Source: Pseudomonas frederiksbergensis
GTDB lineage: Bacteria; Pseudomonadota; Gammaproteobacteria; Pseudomonadales; Pseudomonadaceae
DNA length: 64,000 nt
Direction: 5' to 3'
Assembly: GCF_017114915.1 (NCBI RefSeq)
Contig: NZ_JAAUOE010000001.1
Span: 67,283-131,282, forward strand
The notes beneath the pieces are model-generated. The model worked only from the letters and a program-made list of their open reading frames with translations. It was not told the origin of the DNA and searched no databases. This document shows positions 1 through 9,588 of this stretch, piece after piece; position 1 is the first letter of the stretch, and each line of letters opens with the position of its first letter. The position numbers and the translations under genes are program-made.

Positions 1-1
1 G

Positions 2-424
2 AAAGTCCATGACGACAAATGGCTGCGCAGCAATGGCTTGTCCAACCGCTACCTGCCGCCGGAGCTGCAACTGAGTGAAGCCCAACGCAGCCTCGCCCAG
101 CAATGGCAGCAGGGCGGCGGCAAGGTCGGGCCTTACGTCAACGCGATCAAACTGATTCAGTTCAACAGTCATCTGGTCGGCCGCGATCTGGCCCAGGCCC
201 GGCCCGGCGACCTGATGTTTTTCGATCAGGGCGATGACCAGCACCTGATGATCTGGATGGGCCGCTACATCGCCTATCACACCGGCACCACCACCCCCAC
301 CGACAACGGCATGCGCTCCGCAAGCCTGCAGCAACTCATGACATGGAAGGACACCCGATGGATACCCGACGCAGCCAACCCCAACTTCATCGGCGTCTAT
401 CGACTGAACTTTCTCTCCCAATGA
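2..424 (+). CDS. DUF1175 (YfaT/MagC-like) periplasmic protein, 5' end cut off
   Basis: The reading frame is open to the window edge, so the N-terminus and any signal peptide are missing; about 140 residues remain. The visible part has a GDLMFF motif followed about 10 residues later by HLMIWMG and then IAYHTG. This recalls the GDLvfF...HvgiylG pattern of NlpC/P60 peptidases, but the possible catalytic Cys would lie outside the window. Its position directly before the alpha-2-macroglobulin gene, with an ATGA stop/start overlap, matches the E. coli yfaT-yfaS-yfaQ-yfaP order and the Pseudomonas mag operon. That neighbourhood is the main support for the DUF1175 call. The biochemical role of the family is unknown to me; the peptidase-like fold is an inference. 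Confidence 0.8.
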   Translation, partial: KVHDDKWLRSNGLSNRYLPPELQLSEAQRSLAQQWQQGGGKVGPYVNAIKLIQFNSHLVGRDLAQARPGDLMFFDQGDDQHLMIWMGRYIAYHTGTTTPTDNGMRSASLQQLMTWKDTRWIPDAANPNFIGVYRLNFLSQ

Positions 425-3400
425 TCGGTGCCCGCATGCTGCGCATTTGCTCTCGTATTCCATTGCTGTTGGCGTTGCTGGTGCCTTTCGCCACAGTTAA
501 CGCCGAAGACACCGTCGAGCCGAGCGGCTACACGCCGGTGGCCGGTGAGAGTTTCTTCCTGCTGGCCGACAGCAGTTTCGCCAGCGACGAACAGGCGATG
601 GTGCGCCTCGAAGCGCCGGGCCGGGATTACCGCCGGTTCCGCATGGAGCCCTACGGTGGCGCGGACATTCGCGTGTATCGCATCGACAAGCCGCTGGACT
701 TCCTCAAGCGCCAGAAGAACCTGCACCGGGTGGTCAGTGACGGCCAGTTCAAGGGCGAAGGCCTGTCGAACACCCTCGCGTACCTGTGGGACAACTGGTA
801 CCGCAAATCCCGTCGGGTGATGCAGCGGGCTTTTTCCTACGAGTCGCGCCAACAAGTCACCGAGGAAGTGCCGGAACTGAAGATGGGCACCGCGATTGCC
901 GCGCCAACGCCCTACGACGCACAGCCGCAATTCGCGCTGATTCCGGGCCTGCCGGTGGTCAGCCAATTCCGCTATCCGCTGTGGCAAGCCAAACCGATCC
1001 AGCCGCCGGAAGGCGTGAAGCTGGCCGGTTCTTCCAGCGAGTTCGTCAGCGTCATGCCGGGCAACGTCTACATCCCGTTGGGCAATCTGAAGCCGGGCCT
1101 GTATCTGGTGGAGGCGCTGATCGGCAAGTACCGCGCGACCACCATGGTGTTCGTCTCCAACACCGTGGCCGTGAGCAAGATTGCCGGTGATGAATTGCTG
1201 GTGTGGGCCGCGCGCAAACACGAAGGCAGTTCGGTGCCTAAAGTGAATGTGCTGTGGACCGACGGCCTGGGTGTGATGAGCAGTGGCGCCACCGATGCCG
1301 ATGGTTTGCTGCGCCTCAAACACGTCAGCCCCGAGCGTTCGTTCGTGATCGGCGAGGACGAAGAGGGCGGGGTGTTTGTCTCCGAGAACTTCTATTACGA
1401 CAGCGAAATCTACGACACCAAACTCTATGCCTTCACCGACCGGCCGCTGTATCGACCGGGTGATTGGGTGTCGCTGAAAATCGTCGGCCGCGAGTTCAAG
1501 AATGCGCGGGATTCCGTGGCACCGACTGCTGCCGACGTCAACGTGACGGTGCTCGATGCCACCGGCACGGCGCTGCAAACATTGGCGCTGAAGCTCGATT
1601 CCAAGGCCGGCAGCCAAGGCCGTTTCCAGTTGCCGGATAACGCCGTAGCGGGCGGTTATGAGCTGCGTTTCAACTACAAGGATCAGGCCTATAGCAGCGC
1701 CTTCCGTGTGGCTGAATACATCAAGCCGCACTTCGAGATTTCCCTGAACCTGGCCAAGCAGGATTACCGCACTGGCGAACCGGTCAAAGGCAGCCTGGTG
1801 TTGTTGTACCCGGACGGCAAACCGGTGGCCAATGCCAAGGTGAGCCTGAGCCTGCGCGCCCAGCAACTGTCGATGGTCGACAACGAACTGCAATACCTGG
1901 GGCAATTCCCGGTGGAGCTGACCAGCGCCGAACTGACCACCGACGCCAAGGGCAATGCGACGCTTGACCTGCCCGCCGCCGAGAAACCGAGCCGTTACAT
2001 GCTCACCGTGTTCGCCAGCGATGGCGCGGCGTATCGGGTCAAGACCACCAAGGAAATCCTCATCGACCGCGGCGCCGCCAGTTTCCGCCTGAGCGCACCG
2101 CAGCGGTTCAGCGCGGTGGGCGACAAGGTTGCCTTCAGCTACGCCAACGAAGGTGGCAGCGAGCAGAGCAAAGCGGTCAACCCGAGCAGCTACAGCTGGG
2201 TGCGACTCGAAGATCAGACCACTGGCGAAGGTAAACTCGCCGCCAAAGATAAAGGCTTCACCCTGGCCTTCGACCGTCCGGGTACTTACAACCTGACGCT
2301 GAAAGATGATCATGGCCGCGTGCTTGGCGCGACCGGCCATTCGGTCACCGGCGATGGCGTCAAAGCAGTGCCCGGCACCGTGGAAATCGTCCTCGACAAA
2401 CCCGAGTACAAGGCCGGCGACGAAGCCCTCGCATTGATCACTTTCCCCGAGCCGGTCAGCGATGCGTTGTTGTCGCTCGAGCGCGACAAGGTCGAGGCCA
2501 CGGCGCTGCTGTCCAAGGGCGGCGACTGGCTGAAGATGGAAAAACTCAGCGACACCCAATACCGCGCGCGCATCGCGGTGAAGGACAACTTCGCGCCGAA
2601 CCTGACGTTCTCCGTGCTCTATACCAAGGGCGGTCAGTACAGCTTCCAGAACGCCGGTATCAAGGTGGTCGCGCCACAGATCGATGTGGCGATCACTACC
2701 GACAAAGAGGCGTATCAGCCCGGCGATACCGTGTCCGTGGACCTCACCACCCAGTTCGCCGGCAAGCCGATTCCGGCGCACCTGACGGTCAGCGTGGTCG
2801 ATGAAATGGTCTACGCGCTGCAGCCGGAAGTGGCGCCGACCATCGACCAGTTCTTCTATCACCCGCGCCGCAACAACGTGCGCACCAGTGCCAGTTTGTC
2901 GTTCATCAGTTACGACGTGGCGTTGCCGGGCAGCCCCGGTGCGCCGGGCAAAGCCAACCGCAGTGAGCGAGGGGTGAAAGTGCTGGAGCGGCCGCGTCGC
3001 GAAGACGTCGACACCGCCGCGTGGCAGCCGGAATTGATCACCGACGCCAATGGCAAAACCCGCTTCACCTTCAAAATGCCGGACTCCTTGACCCGCTGGC
3101 GCATCACCGCCCGGGCCATCGCCGATGACGGCCTGGTCGGGCAGAAGAAGCAATTCATGCGCTCGGAAAAACCGCTGTACCTGAAGTGGAGCGGCCCAAC
3201 CAAATTCCGCAATGGCGATAAACCGGATCTTGGCGTGTTCGCCTTCAGTCAGGCTGAGCAACCGGCCAAGGCTGAGCTGGTGATTCATTACGCGGGTGCC
3301 GAGCAACGTGTGCCGGTCACACTGAGCAATGGCGTCAACTACATCCCATTGCCGGCGTTCACATTGGCCAATGGTGAGTGGACCGCCGAGCTGGTGCAGG

Positions 3401-4995
3401 ATGGCAAAACCGCTGACGCCTTGGCCGTACGCCTGACCGCGACCGGCGAAGGCTGGCAGGTGACCCAGAGCCAAAGCCTGGACGTGGCCAGCGGTGACAC
3501 CCCATTGACCTTGCCGGCAGACGCCACGGACATTCGCTTGCGTCTTGATGACAGCCCGCAAGCGCTGTTTCGTTCGGCCCTCGATGATCTGCTGAGTTAT
3601 CCGTACGGCGGCGTCGAACAAACCGCCAGCCGTTTGCTGCCGCTGAGCATCGCTTATCCAGCGCTGTCGTCGAACCCGCAGATTCGCGATCGCTTGCGTT
3701 TGATCATGCAGAACAGCCGCCTGCGCCTGGTGCAAATGGCCGGGCCGTCGGCGAGTTTCACTTGGTGGGGCTTTGACGGCGAGCCGGATGCGTTCCTCAC
3801 CGCGTACGCCTATTACGCCGACTGGCACGCCAGCAAGGCGCTGGAACTGAGCCTGCCGCCGGAGCATTGGCAGCGGGTGCTGGAGGTGTACGCCAAGCAA
3901 GCGAAGAACACGCCGCTGTTGCAGCGGGCGCTGATTCTGTCGTTCGCCAAACAGATGCAATTGCCGGTGAATACGTTGCTCAGTGGTTTGATCGACGACC
4001 TGGTGAAAGCCGGTGAAGGCCATGGGACGAGCATCATGGACGATGGCGCCGAGAGCCTGGTCATGAGCGATCCGGATTCTGCGTTGGGGCTGGCCAGCGC
4101 TCGGGTGCTGACCGCGTCTTTGGCGCGTCAGGCCAAGGTCAATCTGCCCCAGGCGTTCACGCGTCAATTGGACGCTGCACAACAACAAGTGGCCGCCAGC
4201 GCTCAACCGTTTGTCGAAGCCCTGAACCTGTCGCTGCAAGCCTTCGATCAAGCGCACGCGCAAGCGTTGTTGCAACGCCTGTTGCCACAGCAATCGACTC
4301 TGGAGCGAGCCTTGGCGCTGACCTGGCTGCAACGTAGCATCGAGCAGGCCTCGCCGACCATCGCGCTGGCACCGGGTGAAGGCTGGAAGAAAGAACACAG
4401 TGCTACCGGTGAGATGTATTGGACATGGCATGGCGCTTCGCCTGTGCCTGCGGTGTTGTCGGTGTCCGGGGTGCAAGATCGTCCATTGCGAGCGGCGCTG
4501 AGCTTCCAGACCCAACAGCCATTGGTTGACCCGATGGCGGTGACCATCACTCGTCGCTTGTCGCGATTGGTGCCGGGTGACGAGGCGTTCGAATTCAAAC
4601 TCGAAGCGGTAGGCACCAAGCCGTTGTCCAGCGACAGCCTGTACCTGGACGAAGTGATCATCACCAGTAAAGCCGCAAAACCGTTGCGCTACGGCATGCT
4701 CGAAGTACCGCTGCCACCGGGGGCGGACGTTGAGCGCACCACGTGGGGCATTAAGCTGATGGGCAAGGCCGGCACCGAGCCGACCGCGCTGGAGAAGGCC
4801 CGTTTCGAGCCGGGGCAAATGACGTATGCCGTGCCAGTGGATGCCCTGAGCGGCGAGTTGCGCCTGCGTCATCTGGTGCGCTTCTCGCAAAAAGGCCAGT
4901 TCAACCTGCCGCCGGTGCGTTTCACTCAGGTCTATGCGCCACAGCATCAGGCCCAGGAACAGAAGCCGGCGCTCGGTCAGGTCACGGTCAACTGA
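421..4995 (+). CDS. magD: Alpha-2-macroglobulin family protein, YfaS/MagD type without thioester Cys
   Basis: This is a 1524-residue protein starting at ATG 421, which overlaps the previous stop as ATGA; a second ATG at 436 is possible. Residues about 5-30 form a signal peptide ending near VNAED, with no lipobox, so it should be a soluble periplasmic protein. It has the long series of macroglobulin beta domains, and the bait/A2M region includes the PDSLTRWRI motif typical of the family. At the usual thioester site it reads GGVEQ (residues 1063-1067) where thioester members have GCxEQ. The reactive Cys is therefore replaced by Gly1064. This is the class represented by YfaS and P. aeruginosa MagD. 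It is thought to trap or bind proteases or cell-wall enzymes in the periplasm; a covalent thioester trap is not possible here. Confidence 0.93.
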   Translation: MIGARMLRICSRIPLLLALLVPFATVNAEDTVEPSGYTPVAGESFFLLADSSFASDEQAMVRLEAPGRDYRRFRMEPYGGADIRVYRIDKPLDFLKRQKNLHRVVSDGQFKGEGLSNTLAYLWDNWYRKSRRVMQRAFSYESRQQVTEEVPELKMGTAIAAPTPYDAQPQFALIPGLPVVSQFRYPLWQAKPIQPPEGVKLAGSSSEFVSVMPGNVYIPLGNLKPGLYLVEALIGKYRATTMVFVSNTVAVSKIAGDELLVWAARKHEGSSVPKVNVLWTDGLGVMSSGATDADGLLRLKHVSPERSFVIGEDEEGGVFVSENFYYDSEIYDTKLYAFTDRPLYRPGDWVSLKIVGREFKNARDSVAPTAADVNVTVLDATGTALQTLALKLDSKAGSQGRFQLPDNAVAGGYELRFNYKDQAYSSAFRVAEYIKPHFEISLNLAKQDYRTGEPVKGSLVLLYPDGKPVANAKVSLSLRAQQLSMVDNELQYLGQFPVELTSAELTTDAKGNATLDLPAAEKPSRYMLTVFASDGAAYRVKTTKEILIDRGAASFRLSAPQRFSAVGDKVAFSYANEGGSEQSKAVNPSSYSWVRLEDQTTGEGKLAAKDKGFTLAFDRPGTYNLTLKDDHGRVLGATGHSVTGDGVKAVPGTVEIVLDKPEYKAGDEALALITFPEPVSDALLSLERDKVEATALLSKGGDWLKMEKLSDTQYRARIAVKDNFAPNLTFSVLYTKGGQYSFQNAGIKVVAPQIDVAITTDKEAYQPGDTVSVDLTTQFAGKPIPAHLTVSVVDEMVYALQPEVAPTIDQFFYHPRRNNVRTSASLSFISYDVALPGSPGAPGKANRSERGVKVLERPRREDVDTAAWQPELITDANGKTRFTFKMPDSLTRWRITARAIADDGLVGQKKQFMRSEKPLYLKWSGPTKFRNGDKPDLGVFAFSQAEQPAKAELVIHYAGAEQRVPVTLSNGVNYIPLPAFTLANGEWTAELVQDGKTADALAVRLTATGEGWQVTQSQSLDVASGDTPLTLPADATDIRLRLDDSPQALFRSALDDLLSYPYGGVEQTASRLLPLSIAYPALSSNPQIRDRLRLIMQNSRLRLVQMAGPSASFTWWGFDGEPDAFLTAYAYYADWHASKALELSLPPEHWQRVLEVYAKQAKNTPLLQRALILSFAKQMQLPVNTLLSGLIDDLVKAGEGHGTSIMDDGAESLVMSDPDSALGLASARVLTASLARQAKVNLPQAFTRQLDAAQQQVAASAQPFVEALNLSLQAFDQAHAQALLQRLLPQQSTLERALALTWLQRSIEQASPTIALAPGEGWKKEHSATGEMYWTWHGASPVPAVLSVSGVQDRPLRAALSFQTQQPLVDPMAVTITRRLSRLVPGDEAFEFKLEAVGTKPLSSDSLYLDEVIITSKAAKPLRYGMLEVPLPPGADVERTTWGIKLMGKAGTEPTALEKARFEPGQMTYAVPVDALSGELRLRHLVRFSQKGQFNLPPVRFTQVYAPQHQAQEQKPALGQVTVN

Positions 4996-4996
4996 C

Positions 4997-6616
4997 ATGA
5001 CCCGGCGTCTGGTCTGGTGGCTGTTGTGTTTGATCCCTGCGCTGGCGACAGCGCAGGATGAGCCGCTGCGCCTGGGCTTCAAGGGTGAACTGCTTTCATT
5101 GAGCCAGACGCAGGTGATCTCGCGAGAGCCATTGCCTGCTGATGTGCAAACACCGCTGGGCAGTTTGTGGAAGCTGTTTGTCTACAGCTGGCTGGCGGAC
5201 ACCGGCGCGCGTGAGCCGGCTTATGAGTGTCGCGGGCAATCGAAGGAAGAAGTTTATTGCTGCACGGCGGGCGGTAAGATTGGGCGCGATCAGGCGTTGG
5301 TGAAGTCCTGCGGCTTGTACTTTGAGCCTACGCGCCTGGGCATTGCCGACGCTGATTGGCGTGCGTATTGGCAGGCGAGGCAAGCGCCGAAGTGGTTGCT
5401 GGATTTACCGTCGTTGCAACCGCAGACACGGGTTTCGGTGGCGGAGTTGTTGAAGGTCTTGGCCATGATGCCGGCGCAGGATCAGGCCCGAAGGGTGTTG
5501 CTCGATGTAGTGCTCAATGCCGCTGACGACAATGTCGTGGGCGAGCTCGGTGGTCGGTTGCGGGTGAAAACCTGGAGCTGGCTGGGGGATCAGGATCCTT
5601 CCTCACGTCAGGGCGGATTCGCTGGCTGGACGGCGGACGGCACCCCAATCTGGGCCGGTGGACGCGGCACCAGTCAAATGGTTTTGCGCCATTACGGTCA
5701 GGCACTGGCGACGGTGTTGCCCTCGTCATGGCCCGCCGAGGCGGGGAAGTGCGTTGAGGTCGGCCTGTTCGCGCGTTATCCGCTGAAACGCGTGTTGGCA
5801 GGGGACCGCGTTATGGCGCCCGGGCCTTTGCAAGGCGACTATCGCGTCGAGTTCGCCAACGGCAATCAGCTTGATATCCACAGCGACGGCGAGTTGTTCT
5901 TGCTCAAAGACAAACTCGTCGCCCGTCTCGATCGTGAAGAGTATGTCGCCCGTGTCCTGCAGCGCGAAGCCAGACCGGAACCCGTCGAAGCCGCCAAAGC
6001 CCTGAGCGTCGCGATCCGCACCTACCTGCTGCAAAACGCCACTCGTAGCGGTGACTGCCTAAGCATCGATGACAGCAGCAGCCGTCAACGCGTCGCGCCA
6101 CGCCCGGCCGCCCCCGAGTCGCGCAACATCGTCGCGTGGACCAGCGATCTGGTTCTCGCCGGCACCGCCGTCACCTATCACTCCGACCAACCGGGGCCGG
6201 ACAAACTCTCCTGGCAACAAGCCGTCGAACAGGCCAATGCCGGCCAACGCTACGACGCCATCCTGCTACACGCTTATCCGCGAGCGAGCCTCAGTCGCTG
6301 GGACAACCCGGTCGCCTCCTGCGAAGCACTGCCCACCGCGCAGGACTGGTTGCTGAAACAACGTCGCGGCTGGCGCCAACGGCTCGAAAGCGAAGTCGGC
6401 TACAACGAAGTCAGCACCTTCGCCGTCTGCCGCCTGGCCTTTGGTCGTCCGTTTGTCGATCGCGAACGCCAGCGCATCTACGTGCGCGGCGTGCTGTCGC
6501 TGCAAGACCGCCTCGACCTGACCCACGAATACCTGCACCTGGCCTTCGAAGCACACCCCAACGGCCAGGATGAAACTTACATTGAAGGGCTCGCCCGCCA
6601 CCTCTTGCTGGAATAG
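4997..6616 (+). CDS. DUF2300 (YfaQ/MagE-like) periplasmic protein with SpoIID-like and HExxH motifs
   Basis: A 539-residue protein starting at ATG 4997, one base after the magD stop codon. It has a short signal peptide (WWLLCLIPALATAQD). Residues about 307-345 read like the SpoIID core: REEYVARVL then QREARP then KALSVAIRTY. Glu324 occupies the place of the catalytic Glu in SpoIID lytic transglycosylases. Near the C-terminus, HEYLH (residues 510-514) with a downstream conserved Glu looks like an HExxH zinc-peptidase motif. Context (YfaS/MagD and DUF2135 neighbours) identifies the family as DUF2300. The combination points to peptidoglycan-linked work in the periplasm, but no activity is established from sequence alone. 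Confidence 0.85.
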   Translation: MTRRLVWWLLCLIPALATAQDEPLRLGFKGELLSLSQTQVISREPLPADVQTPLGSLWKLFVYSWLADTGAREPAYECRGQSKEEVYCCTAGGKIGRDQALVKSCGLYFEPTRLGIADADWRAYWQARQAPKWLLDLPSLQPQTRVSVAELLKVLAMMPAQDQARRVLLDVVLNAADDNVVGELGGRLRVKTWSWLGDQDPSSRQGGFAGWTADGTPIWAGGRGTSQMVLRHYGQALATVLPSSWPAEAGKCVEVGLFARYPLKRVLAGDRVMAPGPLQGDYRVEFANGNQLDIHSDGELFLLKDKLVARLDREEYVARVLQREARPEPVEAAKALSVAIRTYLLQNATRSGDCLSIDDSSSRQRVAPRPAAPESRNIVAWTSDLVLAGTAVTYHSDQPGPDKLSWQQAVEQANAGQRYDAILLHAYPRASLSRWDNPVASCEALPTAQDWLLKQRRGWRQRLESEVGYNEVSTFAVCRLAFGRPFVDRERQRIYVRGVLSLQDRLDLTHEYLHLAFEAHPNGQDETYIEGLARHLLLE

Positions 6617-6619
6617 GTC

Positions 6620-7426
6620 ATGAAACTCCGTTATCCACAGGTCCTCCTGTTCCTTTGCTCTTTTTGCGTAATGCCGGCGACATTTGCCGCCGTCAAACTT
6701 GATACGCCCGTTGGAGGCTGGCGTACCGGCGCTCCTGAAGGTGAAGGCGAAAACTTTCGTCAGACGGTCAATTACCCGGCTTCCTCGGTCAATACCCCGG
6801 TGGGCCAGGCCAATACGGCGCGCATTACCGGACAGATCCAATCCACCCCCAAGTCCAGCGAGCCGGGGCGGTTGATCGTCAACGGTGTCAGCATGCCGCT
6901 GAAGATCGATCCGGCCGGCCGCTTCGACCGCCCGTTCTCCTTTCCCAATGGCAGCAACAGCGTTGAAGTCCGCAGCCCCGATGGTCAACAACGCCATCGC
7001 ACCCAGTTCCTCAACGCCAGCGGCGGCGCCACCCCGGCCAAGTTGCGTGTGCTGCTGGCCTGGGACAGCGACGGCACGGATCTGGACTTGCACCTCATCA
7101 CCCCCGATGGCGCACACATCTGGTACGGCGATCGTGTCGCGCCCAATGGTGCGGCGTTGGATGTGGACGTCACCACCGGCTACGGCCCGGAAATCTTCGC
7201 CATGCCGGCGCCGATCAAGGGGCAATACCTGGTGTACGTGAACTACTACGGTGGCGGGTATCGCGGTGATGAAGAGGGACAGGAAGAGGCCGTTCAGCCG
7301 CTGACCACCGCGCAAGTGACGGTGATTACGGAGGAGGGGACGCCTGATGAGAAGATGGAAACGTTCCTGGTGCCGATGCGGGCGGTGGGGGAGTTGACGT
7401 TGGTTAAGGGGTTTAGTTATCCGTAG
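6620..7426 (+). CDS. DUF2135 (YfaP/MagF-like) secreted protein
   Basis: A 268-residue protein with a clear signal peptide (LLFLCSFCVMPATFA) starting at ATG 6620, three bases after the previous stop. The middle part has an Ig-like repeat region (LIVNGVSMPLK). The C-terminal half carries the DUF2135 signature: LAWDSDGTDLDLHLITPDG, then a DVDVTTGYGPE segment and YLVYVNYYG. It is the last gene of the mag/yfa-type operon here. Its adhesion-like beta fold suggests protein-protein or surface interaction in the periplasm; the exact role is unknown. No convincing terminator follows; about 90 bp separate it from the next gene. Confidence 0.85.
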   Translation: MKLRYPQVLLFLCSFCVMPATFAAVKLDTPVGGWRTGAPEGEGENFRQTVNYPASSVNTPVGQANTARITGQIQSTPKSSEPGRLIVNGVSMPLKIDPAGRFDRPFSFPNGSNSVEVRSPDGQQRHRTQFLNASGGATPAKLRVLLAWDSDGTDLDLHLITPDGAHIWYGDRVAPNGAALDVDVTTGYGPEIFAMPAPIKGQYLVYVNYYGGGYRGDEEGQEEAVQPLTTAQVTVITEEGTPDEKMETFLVPMRAVGELTLVKGFSYP

Positions 7427-7516
7427 GGTTGTTTCACCTAGACACAAATCGTGATTTTTATTTCGAGTTGAGGGGTACTAGAAAGGTCGACACCTACTAA
7501 GCAGGAACGCTTTCAC

Positions 7517-8527
7517 GTGAATGACCTCGGTGCTACTGCGCCGTCCGTTAGTGCAAGCTTTAATAAAATCACGCAACTGATCATCACTGCCCGGCAGCGA
7601 GCGATGCAGGCGGTCAATACCGAGTTGATTGAACTGCATTGGCAGGTCGGGGCTTACATCAGCCGGAAGATCGAAGCGGCGGAGTGGGGGGACGGAGTGG
7701 TCGCTCAACTGGCTACTCACCTCGCTCGTACTCAGCCGGGATTGCGTGGTTTCACGCAGCGAAATCTGTTTCGCATGCGTCAGTTTTATGAGACCTACAG
7801 GGACGACGCAATTGTGACAGCACTGCTGTCACAATTGCCCTGGACCCAAAACCTGATCATTCTCAACCAGAGCAAACGCCCGGAAGAGCGTGAGTTTTAC
7901 CTGCGCATGGCGATTCAGGAGAAGTGGTCGAGCCGGGAGCTTGAGCGCCAATTTAAGGCCGCGCTTTTTGAACGCTCCGTCATCAATCCCGTAAAAGTCT
8001 CACCACTGGTGAGACAAATGCATCCTGAGGCCATGAGTGTGTTCAAGGACACTTACATGGTCGAGTTTCTCGACTTGGCGCACGGCCATGTCGAAGCTGA
8101 TTTACATGGCGGGTTGCTGCGCAGGCTCAGGGATTTTCTGATCGAGCTGGGGCGTGACTTTTGTTTCGTCGGTTCGCAGTACCCATTGCAGGTTGGCGGC
8201 CGCGACTTTGCGTTGGACCTTCTGTTCTTCCATCGTGGGCTCAATTGCCTGGTAGCGATTGAGCTCAAGGTCGGACGCTTCGAGCCGGAATACCTTGGCA
8301 AACTGGACTTCTATCTTGAGGCTTTGGATCGCAATGTCCGCAACCCCCATGAAAACCCGGCGCTCGGGGTCTTGCTGTGCGCCAGCAAAGATGACGAAGT
8401 CGTCGAGTACGCCCTGAACCGTTCACTTTCGCCAGCATTGATCGCGGAATATCAGACTCAGCTGCCGGACAAGAAACTGTTGCAGGCCAAGTTGCATGAG
8501 TTTTATGCGCTGAATGCTGACGAGTAA
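7517..8527 (+). CDS. DUF1016/YhcG-family PD-(D/E)XK nuclease-like protein
   Basis: A 336-residue protein starting at GTG 7517 with AGGAACG about 9 bases upstream. The N-terminal half (about 15-180) matches the DUF1016 N-domain pattern: IELHWQVGAYIS, then GLRGFTQRNLFRMRQFYETY and WSSRELERQ. The C-terminal half is a PD-(D/E)XK fold with Asp234 (FALDLLF) and Glu249-x-Lys251 (IELK), plus a following YLGKLDFYLEALD segment. Members of this family are frequent in mobile and defence regions, sometimes beside type I restriction genes. Here it stands alone between the mag operon and a LysR gene. The DNA substrate and biological role are unknown; orphan defence or mobile-element remnant are both plausible. 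Confidence 0.88.
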   Translation: MNDLGATAPSVSASFNKITQLIITARQRAMQAVNTELIELHWQVGAYISRKIEAAEWGDGVVAQLATHLARTQPGLRGFTQRNLFRMRQFYETYRDDAIVTALLSQLPWTQNLIILNQSKRPEEREFYLRMAIQEKWSSRELERQFKAALFERSVINPVKVSPLVRQMHPEAMSVFKDTYMVEFLDLAHGHVEADLHGGLLRRLRDFLIELGRDFCFVGSQYPLQVGGRDFALDLLFFHRGLNCLVAIELKVGRFEPEYLGKLDFYLEALDRNVRNPHENPALGVLLCASKDDEVVEYALNRSLSPALIAEYQTQLPDKKLLQAKLHEFYALNADE

Positions 8528-8573
8528 GCCAACGGTTACGCAAGCTGCCGGACTAGCGCGGCGCCCGGCGGCC

Positions 8574-9461
8574 TCACTCCCGCACCCCTCCATCACAAAT
8601 AAAATCAATAAACGCCCGCAACTTCGGTGTGAGATACCGGCTCGACGGCCACACCACTTGTATGTTCAACGTACGCAGCACCTGATCGGGCAATATCGAC
8701 ACCAGTTCACCGGCGTCCAGTGCCTCGCGCACCGCAAATTCAGGGACGCAGGCGATGCCCAGTCCTTGCCTGGCCATGTGGATCAGCATTTCCAGATTGT
8801 TGCAGACCATCGTTGCCGGCACTTTCAACTCTGTACCTTCGGCAAGCCCCGACAAAGGCCATTTTTCCAGTTTGCCCGTGGAGGGCAGCTTGTAATGCAG
8901 GCAATGGTGGTCTTGCAGTTGCTCGACGCTCTGCGGATAGCCGTTGCTCGCAAAGTAGCCCGGTGCGCCGACGAGGTAGAAGTCAAAGCTGTCGAGTTTC
9001 CTGGCCATCAGCCGGGAGTCGTGCAGCTGGCCGGTGCGCACCACGGCGTCGAAGCCTTCCTCGACCACATCCACCAGCCGATCGGTGAAGTCCAGCTCCA
9101 GCTGTATCTCCGGGTAACGCTGCATGAACCGTGACAGTTGCATGTACAGCACGTTGCCGAGCAGTGGCAGGCTGATGCGCAGTTTGCCTCGTGGTGTCTC
9201 GCTTGCGCTGGAGAGTTCCTGCTCCGCGGCTTCCAGTTCGTTGAGCACTCTGCGGCAGCGCTCCAGAAACAGCGAGCCCTCGCTGGTCAGATTGATGCTG
9301 CGGGTATTGCGGTGGAACAGGCGCGCGCCGAGTTTCTCTTCCATGCGCGCAATGCTCTTTCCCACTGCCGAGGCAGAGATGCCGAGCAAGCGGCCGGCCC
9401 CTACAAAACTGCGGCTTTCAGCGACCTGCACGAACACCGTGATGCCATTGAGCTTATCCAA
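8574..9461 (-). CDS. LysR-family transcriptional regulator
   Basis: A 295-residue protein starting at TTG 9461, preceded by AAGGAG at a good distance. Residues 1-60 are the winged helix-turn-helix (SFVGAGRLLGISASAVGKSIARME), followed by the linker helix and the two-lobed effector-binding domain (from about residue 90, LRISLPLLG). Length is normal for the family. It is divergent from the serine hydrolase/MFS pair at 9589-11972 across a 127-bp gap that contains a nested dyad. It is therefore likely to control that pair and itself. The effector cannot be deduced from sequence. Confidence 0.93.
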   Translation of the reverse strand: MDKLNGITVFVQVAESRSFVGAGRLLGISASAVGKSIARMEEKLGARLFHRNTRSINLTSEGSLFLERCRRVLNELEAAEQELSSASETPRGKLRISLPLLGNVLYMQLSRFMQRYPEIQLELDFTDRLVDVVEEGFDAVVRTGQLHDSRLMARKLDSFDFYLVGAPGYFASNGYPQSVEQLQDHHCLHYKLPSTGKLEKWPLSGLAEGTELKVPATMVCNNLEMLIHMARQGLGIACVPEFAVREALDAGELVSILPDQVLRTLNIQVVWPSSRYLTPKLRAFIDFICDGGVRE

Positions 9462-9488
9462 CGCTCACTCCTTTGATTGCGGACAAAA

Positions 9489-9502
9489 AGGTCCGTGGAC
9501 CT
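9489..9502. promoter_or_regulatory. Dyad in the LysR/serine-hydrolase divergent promoter region
   Basis: AGGTCC-GT-GGACCT is a perfect 6-bp inverted repeat. It sits inside a wider dyad formed by ATTGCGGA (9476-9483) and TCCGCAAT (9524-9531). The nested symmetry between divergent genes suggests operator sites for the LysR regulator. The assignment to this protein is inferred from position only. Confidence 0.4.
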
Positions 9503-9588
9503 CGGAAGTGTAACCTCTGTTTCTCCGCAATGGCCGGCTCTACCATCGCGACATTCAGGTAAGTCATCCATCCATTTCGGGGTCAGAC

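Noticed and set aside
397..5082. 1561-residue open frame antisense to the macroglobulin gene
   Set aside because: A shadow frame of GC-rich coding DNA: composition is Arg/His/Gln-rich, there is no recognisable domain, and the plus strand encodes a clear family protein.
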